Source: Bacteroidales bacterium
Lineage (GTDB): Bacteria > Bacteroidota > Bacteroidia > Bacteroidales > F082
Direction of reading: 5' to 3'
Assembly: GCA_016281295.1 (NCBI GenBank)
Contig: JAEEII010000098.1
Location: forward strand, 1-52,405
Length of the DNA: 52,405 bases
The notes beneath the pieces are model-generated. The model was not told the origin of the DNA, made no database searches, and saw nothing but the letters and a program-made list of their open reading frames with translations. Positions 17,231 through 25,311 of this stretch are shown piece after piece (the stretch's first letter is position 1; each line of letters starts with the position of its first letter). The position numbers and the translations under genes were made by a program.

Positions 17231-18343
17231 TTATTTCGACCTTTTATGGCGGAAAACAATATTTCCAAAAATCTTCCAGAAATACTTCCAATCGGTGCGG
17301 AACGGATGTTTCAGATAGGCCTCGCAATAGCGTCGTTCACTTTCCTGGATTTCCTCGAGAGTCTCAGGCATGTCCACATAGAAAGGAGGCAACATACCTG
17401 GTTTGGTTTTGATACGTAATTGCTGAATCTCAGGACTGTAAAGATTAAAATATTGCTGGCTCAGAGGACGGACTCCCACCAGCTTCATCTGCCCCTTAAA
17501 GATGTTGATCCACATCGGCCATTCATCAATCCACAGCTTACGCAACATCTTGCCCCAACCCGTAACCCGGTAGTCATCAGCGAACTTGCCGCCTTCTTGC
17601 AAGTGGTTATTCTCGTAGATGTAGGTCTGGAGGTATTCCGAATAGGCGTACATCGTGCGGAATTTATACACCCAGAATAGTTCTCCGTTTTTGCCAATCC
17701 TGTGTAACTTAATGATAGGCCCGTATGTATGGGGATCGCGGCAAGGAGGACGTTTCTTTTGGGCAATGACGCAATAGCGGTCGTGGATATATTGTTCTGA
17801 AACCACGTCATAACCACAGTAGTAAAGTCGTCCAAGAATCTCGGGGCGAGGAAACACTTTACGCTCCTTGCGGTTGCAGAAATAATAAAACCTCCGTGTT
17901 AAACCCATCTTCGGACAGACTCGATGCCATAAAAAGTCAAAGAAATACAAAAATCTGGCTACCGGTTTGGGATATTTGCTGAAAAACTGCACACGTCGTT
18001 TTGCGGCACTGTCGAAAGACACCGCCAAAAAACCATTTTGTTTCAGTTTATCATTTGCCTTACGAAGATACCGATTCACATAACGGATGGCATTGAGGTG
18101 ATCTTCCGCCAACAGCACTTCAGCCTCGCCGTCAGGGACAGCCCAACACTCTTTAACAAAATCATTCAACCATTTTGAGCGTTCCTCACTTCGGGGCATA
18201 TACGCCACTTTCAGAAGCTCCTGCAATTCCAAGGGTGCATTGACCATGTCGAACGTCGGCGAGTGTTTTGGCTCAACACTGCTGAGGTACTCGATGGCAG
18301 CCTCATAGTTTTCGCGATATGTCAGATTCTTGAAGAAGGACAT
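17231..18343 (-). CDS. Initiating sugar transferase with methyltransferase-like N-terminal region
   Basis: The C-terminal part of this 370-residue protein is a bacterial sugar transferase (phosphoglycosyl transferase) domain: VYKFRTMY near residue 225, the catalytic Asp-Glu in LWIDEWPMWINIFKG and LVGVRPLS. Such enzymes attach the first sugar-1-phosphate to undecaprenyl phosphate at the inner membrane. The N-terminal 190 residues lack the usual transmembrane bundle. They contain a run ending FFDFLWHRVCPKMGL, then EILGRLYYCGYDVVSEQYI, which resembles the end of a class I methyltransferase fold. The FLYFFDFLW stretch could be a re-entrant membrane helix. It follows the aminotransferase gene by 20 bases. 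Confidence 0.85.
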   Translation of the reverse strand: MSFFKNLTYRENYEAAIEYLSSVEPKHSPTFDMVNAPLELQELLKVAYMPRSEERSKWLNDFVKECWAVPDGEAEVLLAEDHLNAIRYVNRYLRKANDKLKQNGFLAVSFDSAAKRRVQFFSKYPKPVARFLYFFDFLWHRVCPKMGLTRRFYYFCNRKERKVFPRPEILGRLYYCGYDVVSEQYIHDRYCVIAQKKRPPCRDPHTYGPIIKLHRIGKNGELFWVYKFRTMYAYSEYLQTYIYENNHLQEGGKFADDYRVTGWGKMLRKLWIDEWPMWINIFKGQMKLVGVRPLSQQYFNLYSPEIQQLRIKTKPGMLPPFYVDMPETLEEIQESERRYCEAYLKHPFRTDWKYFWKIFGNIVFRHKRSK

Positions 18344-18363
18344 TGTTTGTGGGGAATGACGGG

Positions 18364-19494
18364 TTAAGAGTTTAATAGGGTTTTAAGGGTGTTACAAATG
18401 AGGTCCTGGTCTTTTTCTGTGAGATAAGGGTGGATGGGCAGAGAGAGGACTTTGTCGGCGAGCTGATCAGAAACGGGACAAAGGTTCTCTTCAGGATTAA
18501 GATAGCTGAAAGCGGTTTGACGGTGCATGGGGATGGGATAATAGACTGCGGTGGGGATATCCTTTTCCTTCAAGGCTGCTTGCAAACGAGCCCTAACTTC
18601 CTTGTTCTCAACTTGAATGGTGTATTGTGCCCAGCTGGAATAAAAACCTTCTGGCACCACGGGGGTCTTCACTACGCCGCGAAGCAACTCCGTATACCTG
18701 GCAGCGACTTTGTTGACATCCTCCAGCTCGTGCTCCTTGAAGGCTTTCAGCTTCACAAGCAAGATAGCAGCCTGAATACTGTCGAGGCGGGAGTTCATGC
18801 CGATACGCACATTGTCGTAACGGTCACTGCCCTTGCCATGGATGTGATACGATTCGATAAGCTCGGCCCATACATCATTGTCGGTAAACACCGCCCCACC
18901 GTCGCCATAACATCCCACTGGCTTGGCCGGGAAAAACGAGGTGGTCGAGATGTCGCCAAAGGTACAGGCCATCTCCTCCCCGATACGACCGCCAAAGCCT
19001 TGGGCGGCATCTTCCAACACGTACAGACGGAAACGCTCCGCCGTAGCGCGTATGGCCTCAAAGTTCGCTGGAAGGCCGAACAAATCCACGACGATCACCG
19101 CGCGGGGAGTCAACACGCCATCCCAAATGACCTGCTTGATCTTACGTTGAAGATCCACATCGTCCATGTTATAGGTATCGGGATTCACATCGACAAACAC
19201 CGGTGTCGCCCCTTGCATGGCAATCACCTCAGCAGAAGCGAAGAAGGTGAAAGAGGGCACAAACACGGCATCTCCTGGTTTGATATCCCAGGCCTTCAAC
19301 GCCAAAAGCAACGCATCGGTGCCGCTATTGCAGGCAATGCAATGCTTCACGCCGACATACTCGGCAAAAGCGTTTTCCATTTCTTTGATCTTGGGCCCCA
19401 TGACGTAGGCACTGGAAGCCACCACATCGAGGATGGCTTGATCCATATCGTCTTTCAAGACGGCATATTGTGTTTTTAAATCTCGGAATTGCAT
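18364..19494 (-). CDS. DegT/DnrJ/EryC1/StrS sugar aminotransferase (WlbC/WbpE-like)
   Basis: This 376-residue PLP enzyme aminates a keto-sugar nucleotide. It shows NSGTDAL (residues 56-62), the cofactor aspartate in VLEDAAQGFGG (Asp162) and the Schiff-base lysine Lys191 in SFFPAKPVGCYGDGGA. FRDLKTQYAVLKDDMDQAI is a typical N-terminus of the WlbC/WbpE branch, which makes UDP-GlcNAc3NA. The adjacent WlbB-like acetyltransferase (11-base gap) would act next. Genes for the earlier dehydrogenase and oxidoreductase (WlbA-type) are absent here, so the exact sugar stays inferred. Confidence 0.93.
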   Translation of the reverse strand: MQFRDLKTQYAVLKDDMDQAILDVVASSAYVMGPKIKEMENAFAEYVGVKHCIACNSGTDALLLALKAWDIKPGDAVFVPSFTFFASAEVIAMQGATPVFVDVNPDTYNMDDVDLQRKIKQVIWDGVLTPRAVIVVDLFGLPANFEAIRATAERFRLYVLEDAAQGFGGRIGEEMACTFGDISTTSFFPAKPVGCYGDGGAVFTDNDVWAELIESYHIHGKGSDRYDNVRIGMNSRLDSIQAAILLVKLKAFKEHELEDVNKVAARYTELLRGVVKTPVVPEGFYSSWAQYTIQVENKEVRARLQAALKEKDIPTAVYYPIPMHRQTAFSYLNPEENLCPVSDQLADKVLSLPIHPYLTEKDQDLICNTLKTLLNS

Positions 19495-19505
19495 TTTTTA
19501 AGAAG

Positions 19506-20072
19506 TTAGGAGTTAGAAGAAAGAAGTAAGAAGCCTTCGGATTCGTGATAGTTACGGCCGCAGTCACATTTTAAAGAGGCATCGAGGCGCTTGCCGCATT
19601 CGCAAACCCAGCCAATCTGACGGGCGGGGACACCGGCCATCAATGCGTAAGGCTTCACATCTTTGGTGACAACGGCTCCAGCGGCTATCAAGGCACTCTT
19701 GCCCACGGTATGACCGCATACCACCGTACAGTTGGCACCCAAAGAGGCACCCTCGCATATTTTCGTCTTCGCATAAACACCATGGACAGGGAAATGCGCT
19801 CTCGGCGTGGTCACATTAGTGAAAACACAACTTGGGCCGCAGAACACATTGTCTTCAATCTCCACCCCTTCATAGATGGATACGTTGTTCTGAATCCGAA
19901 CGCCGTTGCCAATCTTCACGTTGTTGCCCACATTTACATTTTGGCCCAACGAACAGCGTTCGCCAATGACCGCACCCGACTGCACATGGCAAAAATGCCA
20001 AATCTTGGTGCCTTGTCCTATTTTTACATTATCATCGATATAACTGCTCTCGTGTACAAAAAAATCAGCCAT
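19506..20072 (-). CDS. Left-handed beta-helix acyltransferase (WlbB/WbpD-like)
   Basis: This 188-residue protein is read from the ATG at 20072 (TTG two codons upstream). It begins FFVHESSYIDDNVKIGQGTK and consists mostly of hexapeptide repeats ([LIV]GxxxxI type), with the conserved FTNVTTPRA loop and LGANCTVVCGHTVG. This matches acetyl-CoA-dependent N-acetyltransferases that finish 2,3-diacetamido sugars. A C-terminal pair of Cys-x-Cys-Gly knuckles (CECG and CDCG) may bind zinc. The last residues, LLLSSNS, are encoded by a pyrimidine-rich repeat word, suggesting the original stop was shifted. It is paired with the aminotransferase downstream. Confidence 0.9.
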   Translation of the reverse strand: MADFFVHESSYIDDNVKIGQGTKIWHFCHVQSGAVIGERCSLGQNVNVGNNVKIGNGVRIQNNVSIYEGVEIEDNVFCGPSCVFTNVTTPRAHFPVHGVYAKTKICEGASLGANCTVVCGHTVGKSALIAAGAVVTKDVKPYALMAGVPARQIGWVCECGKRLDASLKCDCGRNYHESEGFLLLSSNS

Positions 20073-20105
20073 ACTCAATCGTTTTTCAATCCTTCACCAT
20101 TCGGT

Positions 20106-20825
20106 TCAACATCCAGTGGCCAAAATATCAGCGATATGAATCACCTGAATCGGCAACCCATTGGCATCAATATAGCTTTTCTGGTGCATCAGGCATGACA
20201 TATCAGTGGAAACGATGTATTCCGCCCCTGTGTTCATGCCGTTGCGCACCTTGTGGCTTGCCATACCAACCGAAAGGTCTTCGTTATTCATAGCAAAAGT
20301 AAACTCCCCTCCACAGCACATATCCGTCTGTTTCATCTCAATCAGCTCAAGTCCCTTGACATGCGACAGTAGCTGACGCGCCTCCTTGCCAATATGGAGA
20401 TCCCTTAATCCGCTGCAGCTGTCGTGATAGGTCACCTTGTGAGGAAACTCAGCGCCAAAATCATCATAATGAAGCACATTCACTAAAAACTCGGTCAACT
20501 CATAGACATTTTTTTCAAGTCGCTTGAAATTCAAGTGATTAGCGGTATTAAAGAACAATTCCGAATAGCGTTTCTTGATGAACGCCACACAAGAGGCAGT
20601 GGGAGCCACCACCGGACGGTTGTTGTCGAAATCCGCCAAGAATTTGTCGCCCAACGCCTTGGCTTCTTCAATAAAACCCGCGTTGAAAGCAAAGCGCCCA
20701 CAACAGGTCTGGTCGGGGTTATAGTTCACCTCCACCCCTGCCTTTTCAAGCACTTTCACAGTGTTGACCGCCGTCTGAGGATAGAATTGGTCGATAAAAC
20801 ATGGAATAAAAAGATCTATCGTCAT
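20106..20825 (-). CDS. CCG-domain Fe-S oxidoreductase (LutA/GlcF-like)
   Basis: This 239-residue protein starts MTIDLFIPCFIDQFYP; the ATG at 20825 is chosen over an in-frame TTG at 20867. It has two CCG domains: TCCGRFAFNAG and TASC in the first half, then YHDSCSGLRDLHIG, DMCCGGEFTF and STDMSCLMH in the second. This is the pattern of LutA/YkgE subunits that bind a cubane cluster in lactate or glycolate oxidation complexes. LutB and LutC partners are not next to it. It has its own promoter (20855-20862) and heads the polysaccharide gene run, 33 bases upstream of the acetyltransferase; a link to the polymer is not evident. Confidence 0.92.
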   Translation of the reverse strand: MTIDLFIPCFIDQFYPQTAVNTVKVLEKAGVEVNYNPDQTCCGRFAFNAGFIEEAKALGDKFLADFDNNRPVVAPTASCVAFIKKRYSELFFNTANHLNFKRLEKNVYELTEFLVNVLHYDDFGAEFPHKVTYHDSCSGLRDLHIGKEARQLLSHVKGLELIEMKQTDMCCGGEFTFAMNNEDLSVGMASHKVRNGMNTGAEYIVSTDMSCLMHQKSYIDANGLPIQVIHIADILATGC

Positions 20826-20854
20826 TACTTTTGCAGTTGCTGTTAAAATTCGTG

Positions 20855-20862
20855 CAAAAGTA
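20855..20862 (-). promoter_or_regulatory. Bacteroidota -7 element for the Fe-S gene and polysaccharide run
   Basis: The minus strand reads TACTTTTG, an exact TAnnTTTG match, ending 29 bases before the ATG at 20825. The region upstream is T-rich and can supply a -33 element, though no clean TTTG is seen. It lies between aroA and the Fe-S gene, so it could drive the long minus-strand run below it. Confidence 0.6.
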
Positions 20863-20919
20863 GGCAATAAACACGTATTTAAAAAACTTTTTTATGGAAA
20901 AAAACGCAAATAGTAGAAA

Positions 20920-22152
20920 TTAATTTGTAAATGTTTCTATTTCAGTCCAAAAGTTCGGATAAGATTTGGAAACCACTTCAGGGTAATCAAAAGACACCTC
21001 GCCCAGCTTGACCGACAACGGAGCCAGCGCCATCACAACACGATGATCCAGATATGTTGTAAAGCAAACACTATGATTATTAATTTGAGTATTTTTATAT
21101 AATGATTTATCAATTATAATAAAATCGTCATCTATTATATTAATAAAGGTGTAAACTTTTGACAATTCAGAAATCATTGATTCCACTCTATTGGATTCCT
21201 TCAGCACAAGATTCCGTGTTCCGTGAAAGATGGCGGGCAGGTGCAATGCCACACAAGTGGTCAAAAGCGAAGGAAAAAGATCAGGGGTATCGGCTATGTC
21301 AAAGTCCAGCCTCGATGGCAAGTCAGGGTCAAGAGCGGTTTTCACCAACTTTGCGCCTTCATCTTGAAACACCGTTGACACTCCAAGAGGCTCAAATAGT
21401 TCAACCAGCTTCCGATCCCCTTGGAGTCCATCTTGTCGCAAGCCTTTTAACAAAACGGAGCCTTCTTCGGCCAAGGCAACCCACTCATACCACGAGGCAG
21501 CTGAGCTCCAGTCAGTGGATACCCTGAAAGGAATAGAATGATAAGGTTGGGGACGAACGGTTATGACCGAATCGTGCTTACAGGCATCGGCACCGAAAAG
21601 CTTCATCATAGAAAGCGTCATCTCAAGATAGGGAATCGACACAGCGTTCCCTTTAAGCGTCAAAGTGAGCCCATGCTCCCATGAGGGCGCTGCCAAGATC
21701 AAAGAGGAGACGAACTGGCTGCTTTGGGAAATATCAATCTCAGCAGTTCCTCCTGCCAAAGATCTTCCTTTCACTTTCAAAGGCAGGAAGCCTTCACGAT
21801 TCAGGCAAACGATGTCGGCACCCAGCTGACGTAAAGCATCAATGAGCGGCTTCATTGGACGCTGCCGCATCCGTTCCGTACCCGTCATAACCCATACGCC
21901 ATCGCGGCAGGCCAGATAAGTCAAGAGAAAACGTGCCACAGTACCGGCATCCTCGCAATCGATTTCACAGGGCAAGCCTGTTTCCGCCTTTTCAATCTTC
22001 GCCAAAAGCTGCTGCAGCAATACCGTGTCATGAGCTTCGGATAGACACTCCACCTGCAAAGGAAAACCACCGTATGCCGCAATCATCAGAGCACGATTGC
22101 TCTCACTCTTGCTTCCCGGCAGGTTAACGCTCCCGTGCAAAACCCCTTTCAT
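20920..22152 (-). CDS. aroA: 3-phosphoshikimate 1-carboxyvinyltransferase (EPSP synthase)
   Basis: This 410-residue enzyme condenses shikimate-3-phosphate with phosphoenolpyruvate in the shikimate pathway. Motifs: LPGSKSESNRALM at residues 11-23, DAGTVARFLLTY near 87, RQRPMKPLIDAL near 120, SQSSQFVSSL, and a late DTPDLFPSL followed by KESNRVESM. It starts three bases after aroB. An internal patch (21061-21170, around residues 328-364) is only about 19% GC by hand count, against roughly half GC on either side. It encodes FINIIDDDFIIIDKSLYKN, yet the reading frame is intact. The enzyme is probably functional, since the downstream DHRVVMALAPL motif is retained. Confidence 0.95.
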   Translation of the reverse strand: MKGVLHGSVNLPGSKSESNRALMIAAYGGFPLQVECLSEAHDTVLLQQLLAKIEKAETGLPCEIDCEDAGTVARFLLTYLACRDGVWVMTGTERMRQRPMKPLIDALRQLGADIVCLNREGFLPLKVKGRSLAGGTAEIDISQSSQFVSSLILAAPSWEHGLTLTLKGNAVSIPYLEMTLSMMKLFGADACKHDSVITVRPQPYHSIPFRVSTDWSSAASWYEWVALAEEGSVLLKGLRQDGLQGDRKLVELFEPLGVSTVFQDEGAKLVKTALDPDLPSRLDFDIADTPDLFPSLLTTCVALHLPAIFHGTRNLVLKESNRVESMISELSKVYTFINIIDDDFIIIDKSLYKNTQINNHSVCFTTYLDHRVVMALAPLSVKLGEVSFDYPEVVSKSYPNFWTEIETFTN

Positions 22153-22155
22153 AAC

Positions 22156-23199
22156 TCAACGGATTACATTCAGCACCTCGACAACAGCCTGACGCACCAA
22201 GGACTCAGACACCTCGCAATCACAAACGGGATGACCCACTTCGGCCAACAACACAAAACGAAGCTGACCCGCACGGTTTTTCTTGTCATGAGCAAGCGGT
22301 TTCAACAAGGCCGGAACATCTTCTTCTTTCAACTGCCATTCGGCCTTATTCAGCAAATATTTCAGCTTCGGCACATAATTCCGAAACACCTGTTCCGAAA
22401 GTCCACACTGCTGTACCGACAGCCACAAGGCGCATCCCATGCCAGCAGCCACCGCCTCGCCATGTGTCAACGGACAAGGCGTGTTATAGGAGAAGCTCTC
22501 GAAAGCATGTCCGAGGGTGTGTCCGAAGTTCAATATCTTGCGTTTTCCCTGGTCAGTATAGTCCTGGGCGACAATCTCCCGTTTGATTTGACCCGCCCGC
22601 AGAATATATTGCTCATAATTATTCTGATGGACGCCCAACATGGAAGGATCGGCGATGAAACCATATTTGACCATTTCCGCCAGTCCCGAAAGCAGTTCCC
22701 GATCCGGAAGGGTGCTGAGCAACACAGGGCTTACCATCACCTCCAAAGGTTCAGCGAAAGTGCCTATCTGGTTCTTACAACCTCCGAAGTCGACTCCGTT
22801 TTTTCCCCCGATGGCAGCGTCGACCATGGCCAACAAGGTCGTCGGAACATTGACAAAGCGGATGCCTCGCTGATAGCAGGAAGCCACAAAACCACCCAAA
22901 TCGGTAATCACACCTCCTCCGAAGTTGATCAGTATCGAATGCCGGTCGGCACCCTGTTTCAAAAGAGTTTTCCAAAGTCGCTGAGCGGTCTGCAAGGTCT
23001 TCTGCGATTCGCCCGGCTTGATTACAATCTCCGACGCACCAGCCAATCCCAGCCAGTGTTCCAGCTCGGTGAGCCAATACATGGCAACGTTTTCATCCGT
23101 AAGGACAAACACTTTGGATGCCTCGGCCAATACTTGTTTCAACTCTTCATGCGTCATCATCATCCAATCCCTTTCAACAATCAACTCACAACGCTGCAA
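22156..23199 (-). CDS. aroB: 3-dehydroquinate synthase
   Basis: This 347-residue NAD- and metal-dependent enzyme of the shikimate pathway has FVLTDENV, PGESQKT, the glycine-rich NFGGGVITDLGGFVAS, RFVNVPTTLLAMVDAAIGGKN, LLSGLAEMVKYG, and the metal ligands in LNFGHTLGHAFE and TPCPLTHGEAVAAG. The frame can start at a TTG at 23199, overlapping tsaE by 19 bases, or at three consecutive ATGs at 23163-23157. I keep the TTG because residues 4-11 (CELIVERD) look like the first beta-strand of the family. The gene lies between tsaE and aroA in one operon. Confidence 0.93.
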   Translation of the reverse strand: MQRCELIVERDWMMMTHEELKQVLAEASKVFVLTDENVAMYWLTELEHWLGLAGASEIVIKPGESQKTLQTAQRLWKTLLKQGADRHSILINFGGGVITDLGGFVASCYQRGIRFVNVPTTLLAMVDAAIGGKNGVDFGGCKNQIGTFAEPLEVMVSPVLLSTLPDRELLSGLAEMVKYGFIADPSMLGVHQNNYEQYILRAGQIKREIVAQDYTDQGKRKILNFGHTLGHAFESFSYNTPCPLTHGEAVAAGMGCALWLSVQQCGLSEQVFRNYVPKLKYLLNKAEWQLKEEDVPALLKPLAHDKKNRAGQLRFVLLAEVGHPVCDCEVSESLVRQAVVEVLNVIR

Positions 23200-23615
23200 C
23201 GGATGACGCGCTCGTCGTCCGAATCGCCCGGCATGATATCCACCCGGAGGTAAGTGTCAGGAAGCAAAGGCTCAATCAGCTCAGGCCATTCGATAAGGCA
23301 AAGATAGCCGCTATAGAAATAATTCTCATAACCGATGTCGTAAGCCTCCTCCATTTTCTTAATCCGATAGAAGTCGAAATGATAAACGGGTTCCCCTTCT
23401 TCGGTGACATATTCGTTGACGATGGCGAAGGTCGGGCTGTTCACCTCGTCGGTAACCCCCATGCGATGACAAAGATTCTTGATCAAGGTCGTCTTGCCCG
23501 CCCCCATTGACCCATAAAAAGCAACGACATCCGCCTCGGAGCGAAGAGACATCAGGTATTCCGACACCTCGGAAAGAGCCTCCACACCGTTTACATGAAA
23601 CACCTGTTCTTTCAT
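23181..23615 (-). CDS. tsaE: tRNA threonylcarbamoyladenosine biosynthesis ATPase
   Basis: This 144-residue TsaE works with TsaB and TsaD to make t6A at position 37 of ANN-decoding tRNAs. Evidence is the P-loop GSMGAGKTT at residues 35-43, NSPTFAIVNEY, FDFYRIKKMEEAYDIG and LIEWPELIEPLLP, all in the family order. The ATG at 23615 is used instead of a TTG two codons upstream. It follows porX by 11 bases; porX-tsaE proximity is common in Bacteroidota. The gene end overlaps the preferred aroB start. Confidence 0.95.
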   Translation of the reverse strand: MKEQVFHVNGVEALSEVSEYLMSLRSEADVVAFYGSMGAGKTTLIKNLCHRMGVTDEVNSPTFAIVNEYVTEEGEPVYHFDFYRIKKMEEAYDIGYENYFYSGYLCLIEWPELIEPLLPDTYLRVDIMPGDSDDERVIRCSVVS

Positions 23616-23626
23616 GACCAAAAAGA

Positions 23627-25183
23627 TTAGCGTTTAGAGGACAACGTGATCACCGGAATCAGCATCTCACTCATGGAGATACCACCATGTTGGAAGGTAT
23701 TGCGATAATAACTCACATAGTAGTTATAGTTGTTCGGATAGGCAAAGAAGTCGCCCGCTCCGGCAAACACATAGCTAGTGCTGAGATTGATTTTAGGGAG
23801 GAATATCTTCTCGGGGTCTTTCACCTCAAACACTTCTTTGGGGTTGTATTTCAAGTTTTTGCCATACTTGTATCTCAAATTGGTATTGACCTCACGATCG
23901 CCAAGAATACGGACAGGGTTCTTGACGAAGGTCGAGCCATGGTCGGTGGTGACCACCATGTCGCAACCCTTTTCAGCGATGAAACGCATCATGTCGAGGA
24001 GGCTTGAATGCTCGAACCACGAGTACATCAATGAGCGGTAAGCTTCCTCGTCGTCAGCCAATTCGCGGATAATCTCCATTTCGGTACGCGCATGCGACAA
24101 CATGTCAACGAAGTTGTACACGATAATATTGATTTTGTTCTGCATCAGGTTCGACATCTGTTCATAGAGTTTTTTCCCTGCCTGGAGGTTCAGCACTTTG
24201 TTATAGGAGTATTTGACATTCTTTCCGAAGCGTTTCAGTTGTTCGCCGAAAAGTTCACCCTCAAACTGGTTTTTAGTGCCTTCATCCTCCTCATCGACCC
24301 ACCATTTCGGGTACCGGCGTCGGATCTCGAGCGGCATGGAACCCGCAAACAAAGCGTTCCGCGCATATTGTGTGGTGGTGGGAAGGATGCTGTAATACAC
24401 TTCGTCAGAAATCACCCTGAAGTACTGTTCAACGAGGGGCTGGATAGCCTTCCATTGGTCATAACGCAGGTTGTCGATCACAATAAAGAAAAGCGGACGT
24501 GCATCATCGGTAAGACGAGGGAGCACTTTGTCGCGGACCAGGGTATGGGACATCACCGGCTTTTCAGCTTTGCCCTGAATCCAGTCGACATAATGTTTTT
24601 CGACATAGCGGGTGAAGATGGCATCAGCTTCCTGTTTTTGCTCCGCCAGGATGCTTTTGATACTCTCATCAGTGGATTTCTGAAGTTCCAGCTCCCAGCG
24701 CACCAGGTTTTTGTACACCTCGACCCATTCATTGAAATTCAGATTGTTGTTGATATCCATCGAAATCTTCCGGAATTCCTGTTGGTATCCCATGGAAGAT
24801 TTCTCATCGCGGAGTTTTTTGTTCTCAAGGTTACGTTTCAGTGAAAGAAGGATCTGATTGGGGTTGACAGGTTTAATCAGGTAGTCGGCAATATTAGAGC
24901 CAATCGCGTCCTCCATGATACGTTCCTCTTCGCTCTTCGTAATCATCACCACAGGGAGCGACGGGTATTCACGCTTGATGACCTCCAGTGCTTCAATGCC
25001 GCTGACACCGGGCATCTGCTCATCCAAGAAGACAATGTCGAAATGTTGCTCCTTAACCAGGTCGATAGCGTCCGAGCCACTGTTAGCAGTCACCACGTGA
25101 TAGCCTTTTTGTTCCAAAAACATGATATGCGGTTTCAGCAGGTCGATCTCATCATCCGCCCAAAGAATTGTTGTTTTTTCCAT
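23627..25183 (-). CDS. porX: PglZ-domain response regulator PorX
   Basis: This 518-residue protein is read from the ATG at 25183 (an in-frame TTG lies 24 bases upstream). The receiver domain has the acidic pocket Asp10-Asp11, phosphoacceptor Asp54 in IVFLDEQMPG and a late LIKP lysine. A helical linker leads to a PglZ/alkaline phosphatase-like domain with FFIVIDNLRYD, VVTTDHGSTFV and FQHGGIS as likely zinc-site segments. PorX controls transcription and function of the type IX secretion system, and its PglZ domain is a zinc phosphodiesterase in studied species. This agrees with the sorting-tail peptidase and PorD-like gene in this window. Its kinase partner PorY is not here. Confidence 0.93.
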   Translation of the reverse strand: MEKTTILWADDEIDLLKPHIMFLEQKGYHVVTANSGSDAIDLVKEQHFDIVFLDEQMPGVSGIEALEVIKREYPSLPVVMITKSEEERIMEDAIGSNIADYLIKPVNPNQILLSLKRNLENKKLRDEKSSMGYQQEFRKISMDINNNLNFNEWVEVYKNLVRWELELQKSTDESIKSILAEQKQEADAIFTRYVEKHYVDWIQGKAEKPVMSHTLVRDKVLPRLTDDARPLFFIVIDNLRYDQWKAIQPLVEQYFRVISDEVYYSILPTTTQYARNALFAGSMPLEIRRRYPKWWVDEEDEGTKNQFEGELFGEQLKRFGKNVKYSYNKVLNLQAGKKLYEQMSNLMQNKINIIVYNFVDMLSHARTEMEIIRELADDEEAYRSLMYSWFEHSSLLDMMRFIAEKGCDMVVTTDHGSTFVKNPVRILGDREVNTNLRYKYGKNLKYNPKEVFEVKDPEKIFLPKINLSTSYVFAGAGDFFAYPNNYNYYVSYYRNTFQHGGISMSEMLIPVITLSSKR

Positions 25184-25246
25184 ATATGATTTGATTTTAA
25201 ATTTCAAAAATTCAGCAAAGAAAGCAATTACTTAACGCAAAAATCA

Positions 25247-25254
25247 TAATTTTG
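25247..25254 (+). promoter_or_regulatory. Bacteroidota -7 element for the HD-domain gene
   Basis: The sequence TAATTTTG matches TAnnTTTG and ends 57 bases before the ATG at 25312. It lies in the 128-base divergent region between porX and the HD gene. A repeat-like stretch of TTCTCAA words follows at 25282-25300. Confidence 0.5.
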
Positions 25255-25311
25255 TTGCGTAATTTAAAATTCTAAAATCCAAATTCTCAATTCTCAATTT
25301 TAACTTAAATC

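Noticed and set aside
18430..19479. Plus-strand ORF of 349 codons opposite the DegT aminotransferase gene
   Set aside because: It is the antisense of a clear PLP aminotransferase; the peptide is rich in His, Gly and Ile without any motif.
3296..20900. Invertible promoter or UpxY/UpxZ-type control of the polysaccharide locus
   Set aside because: No NusG-like gene and no long inverted repeats around a promoter were seen; the only inverted pair (14492-14965) encloses a protein gene.
22135..23253. Plus-strand ORF of 372 codons opposite aroB
   Set aside because: It is antisense to aroB, which has all family motifs; the peptide has no recognisable domain.
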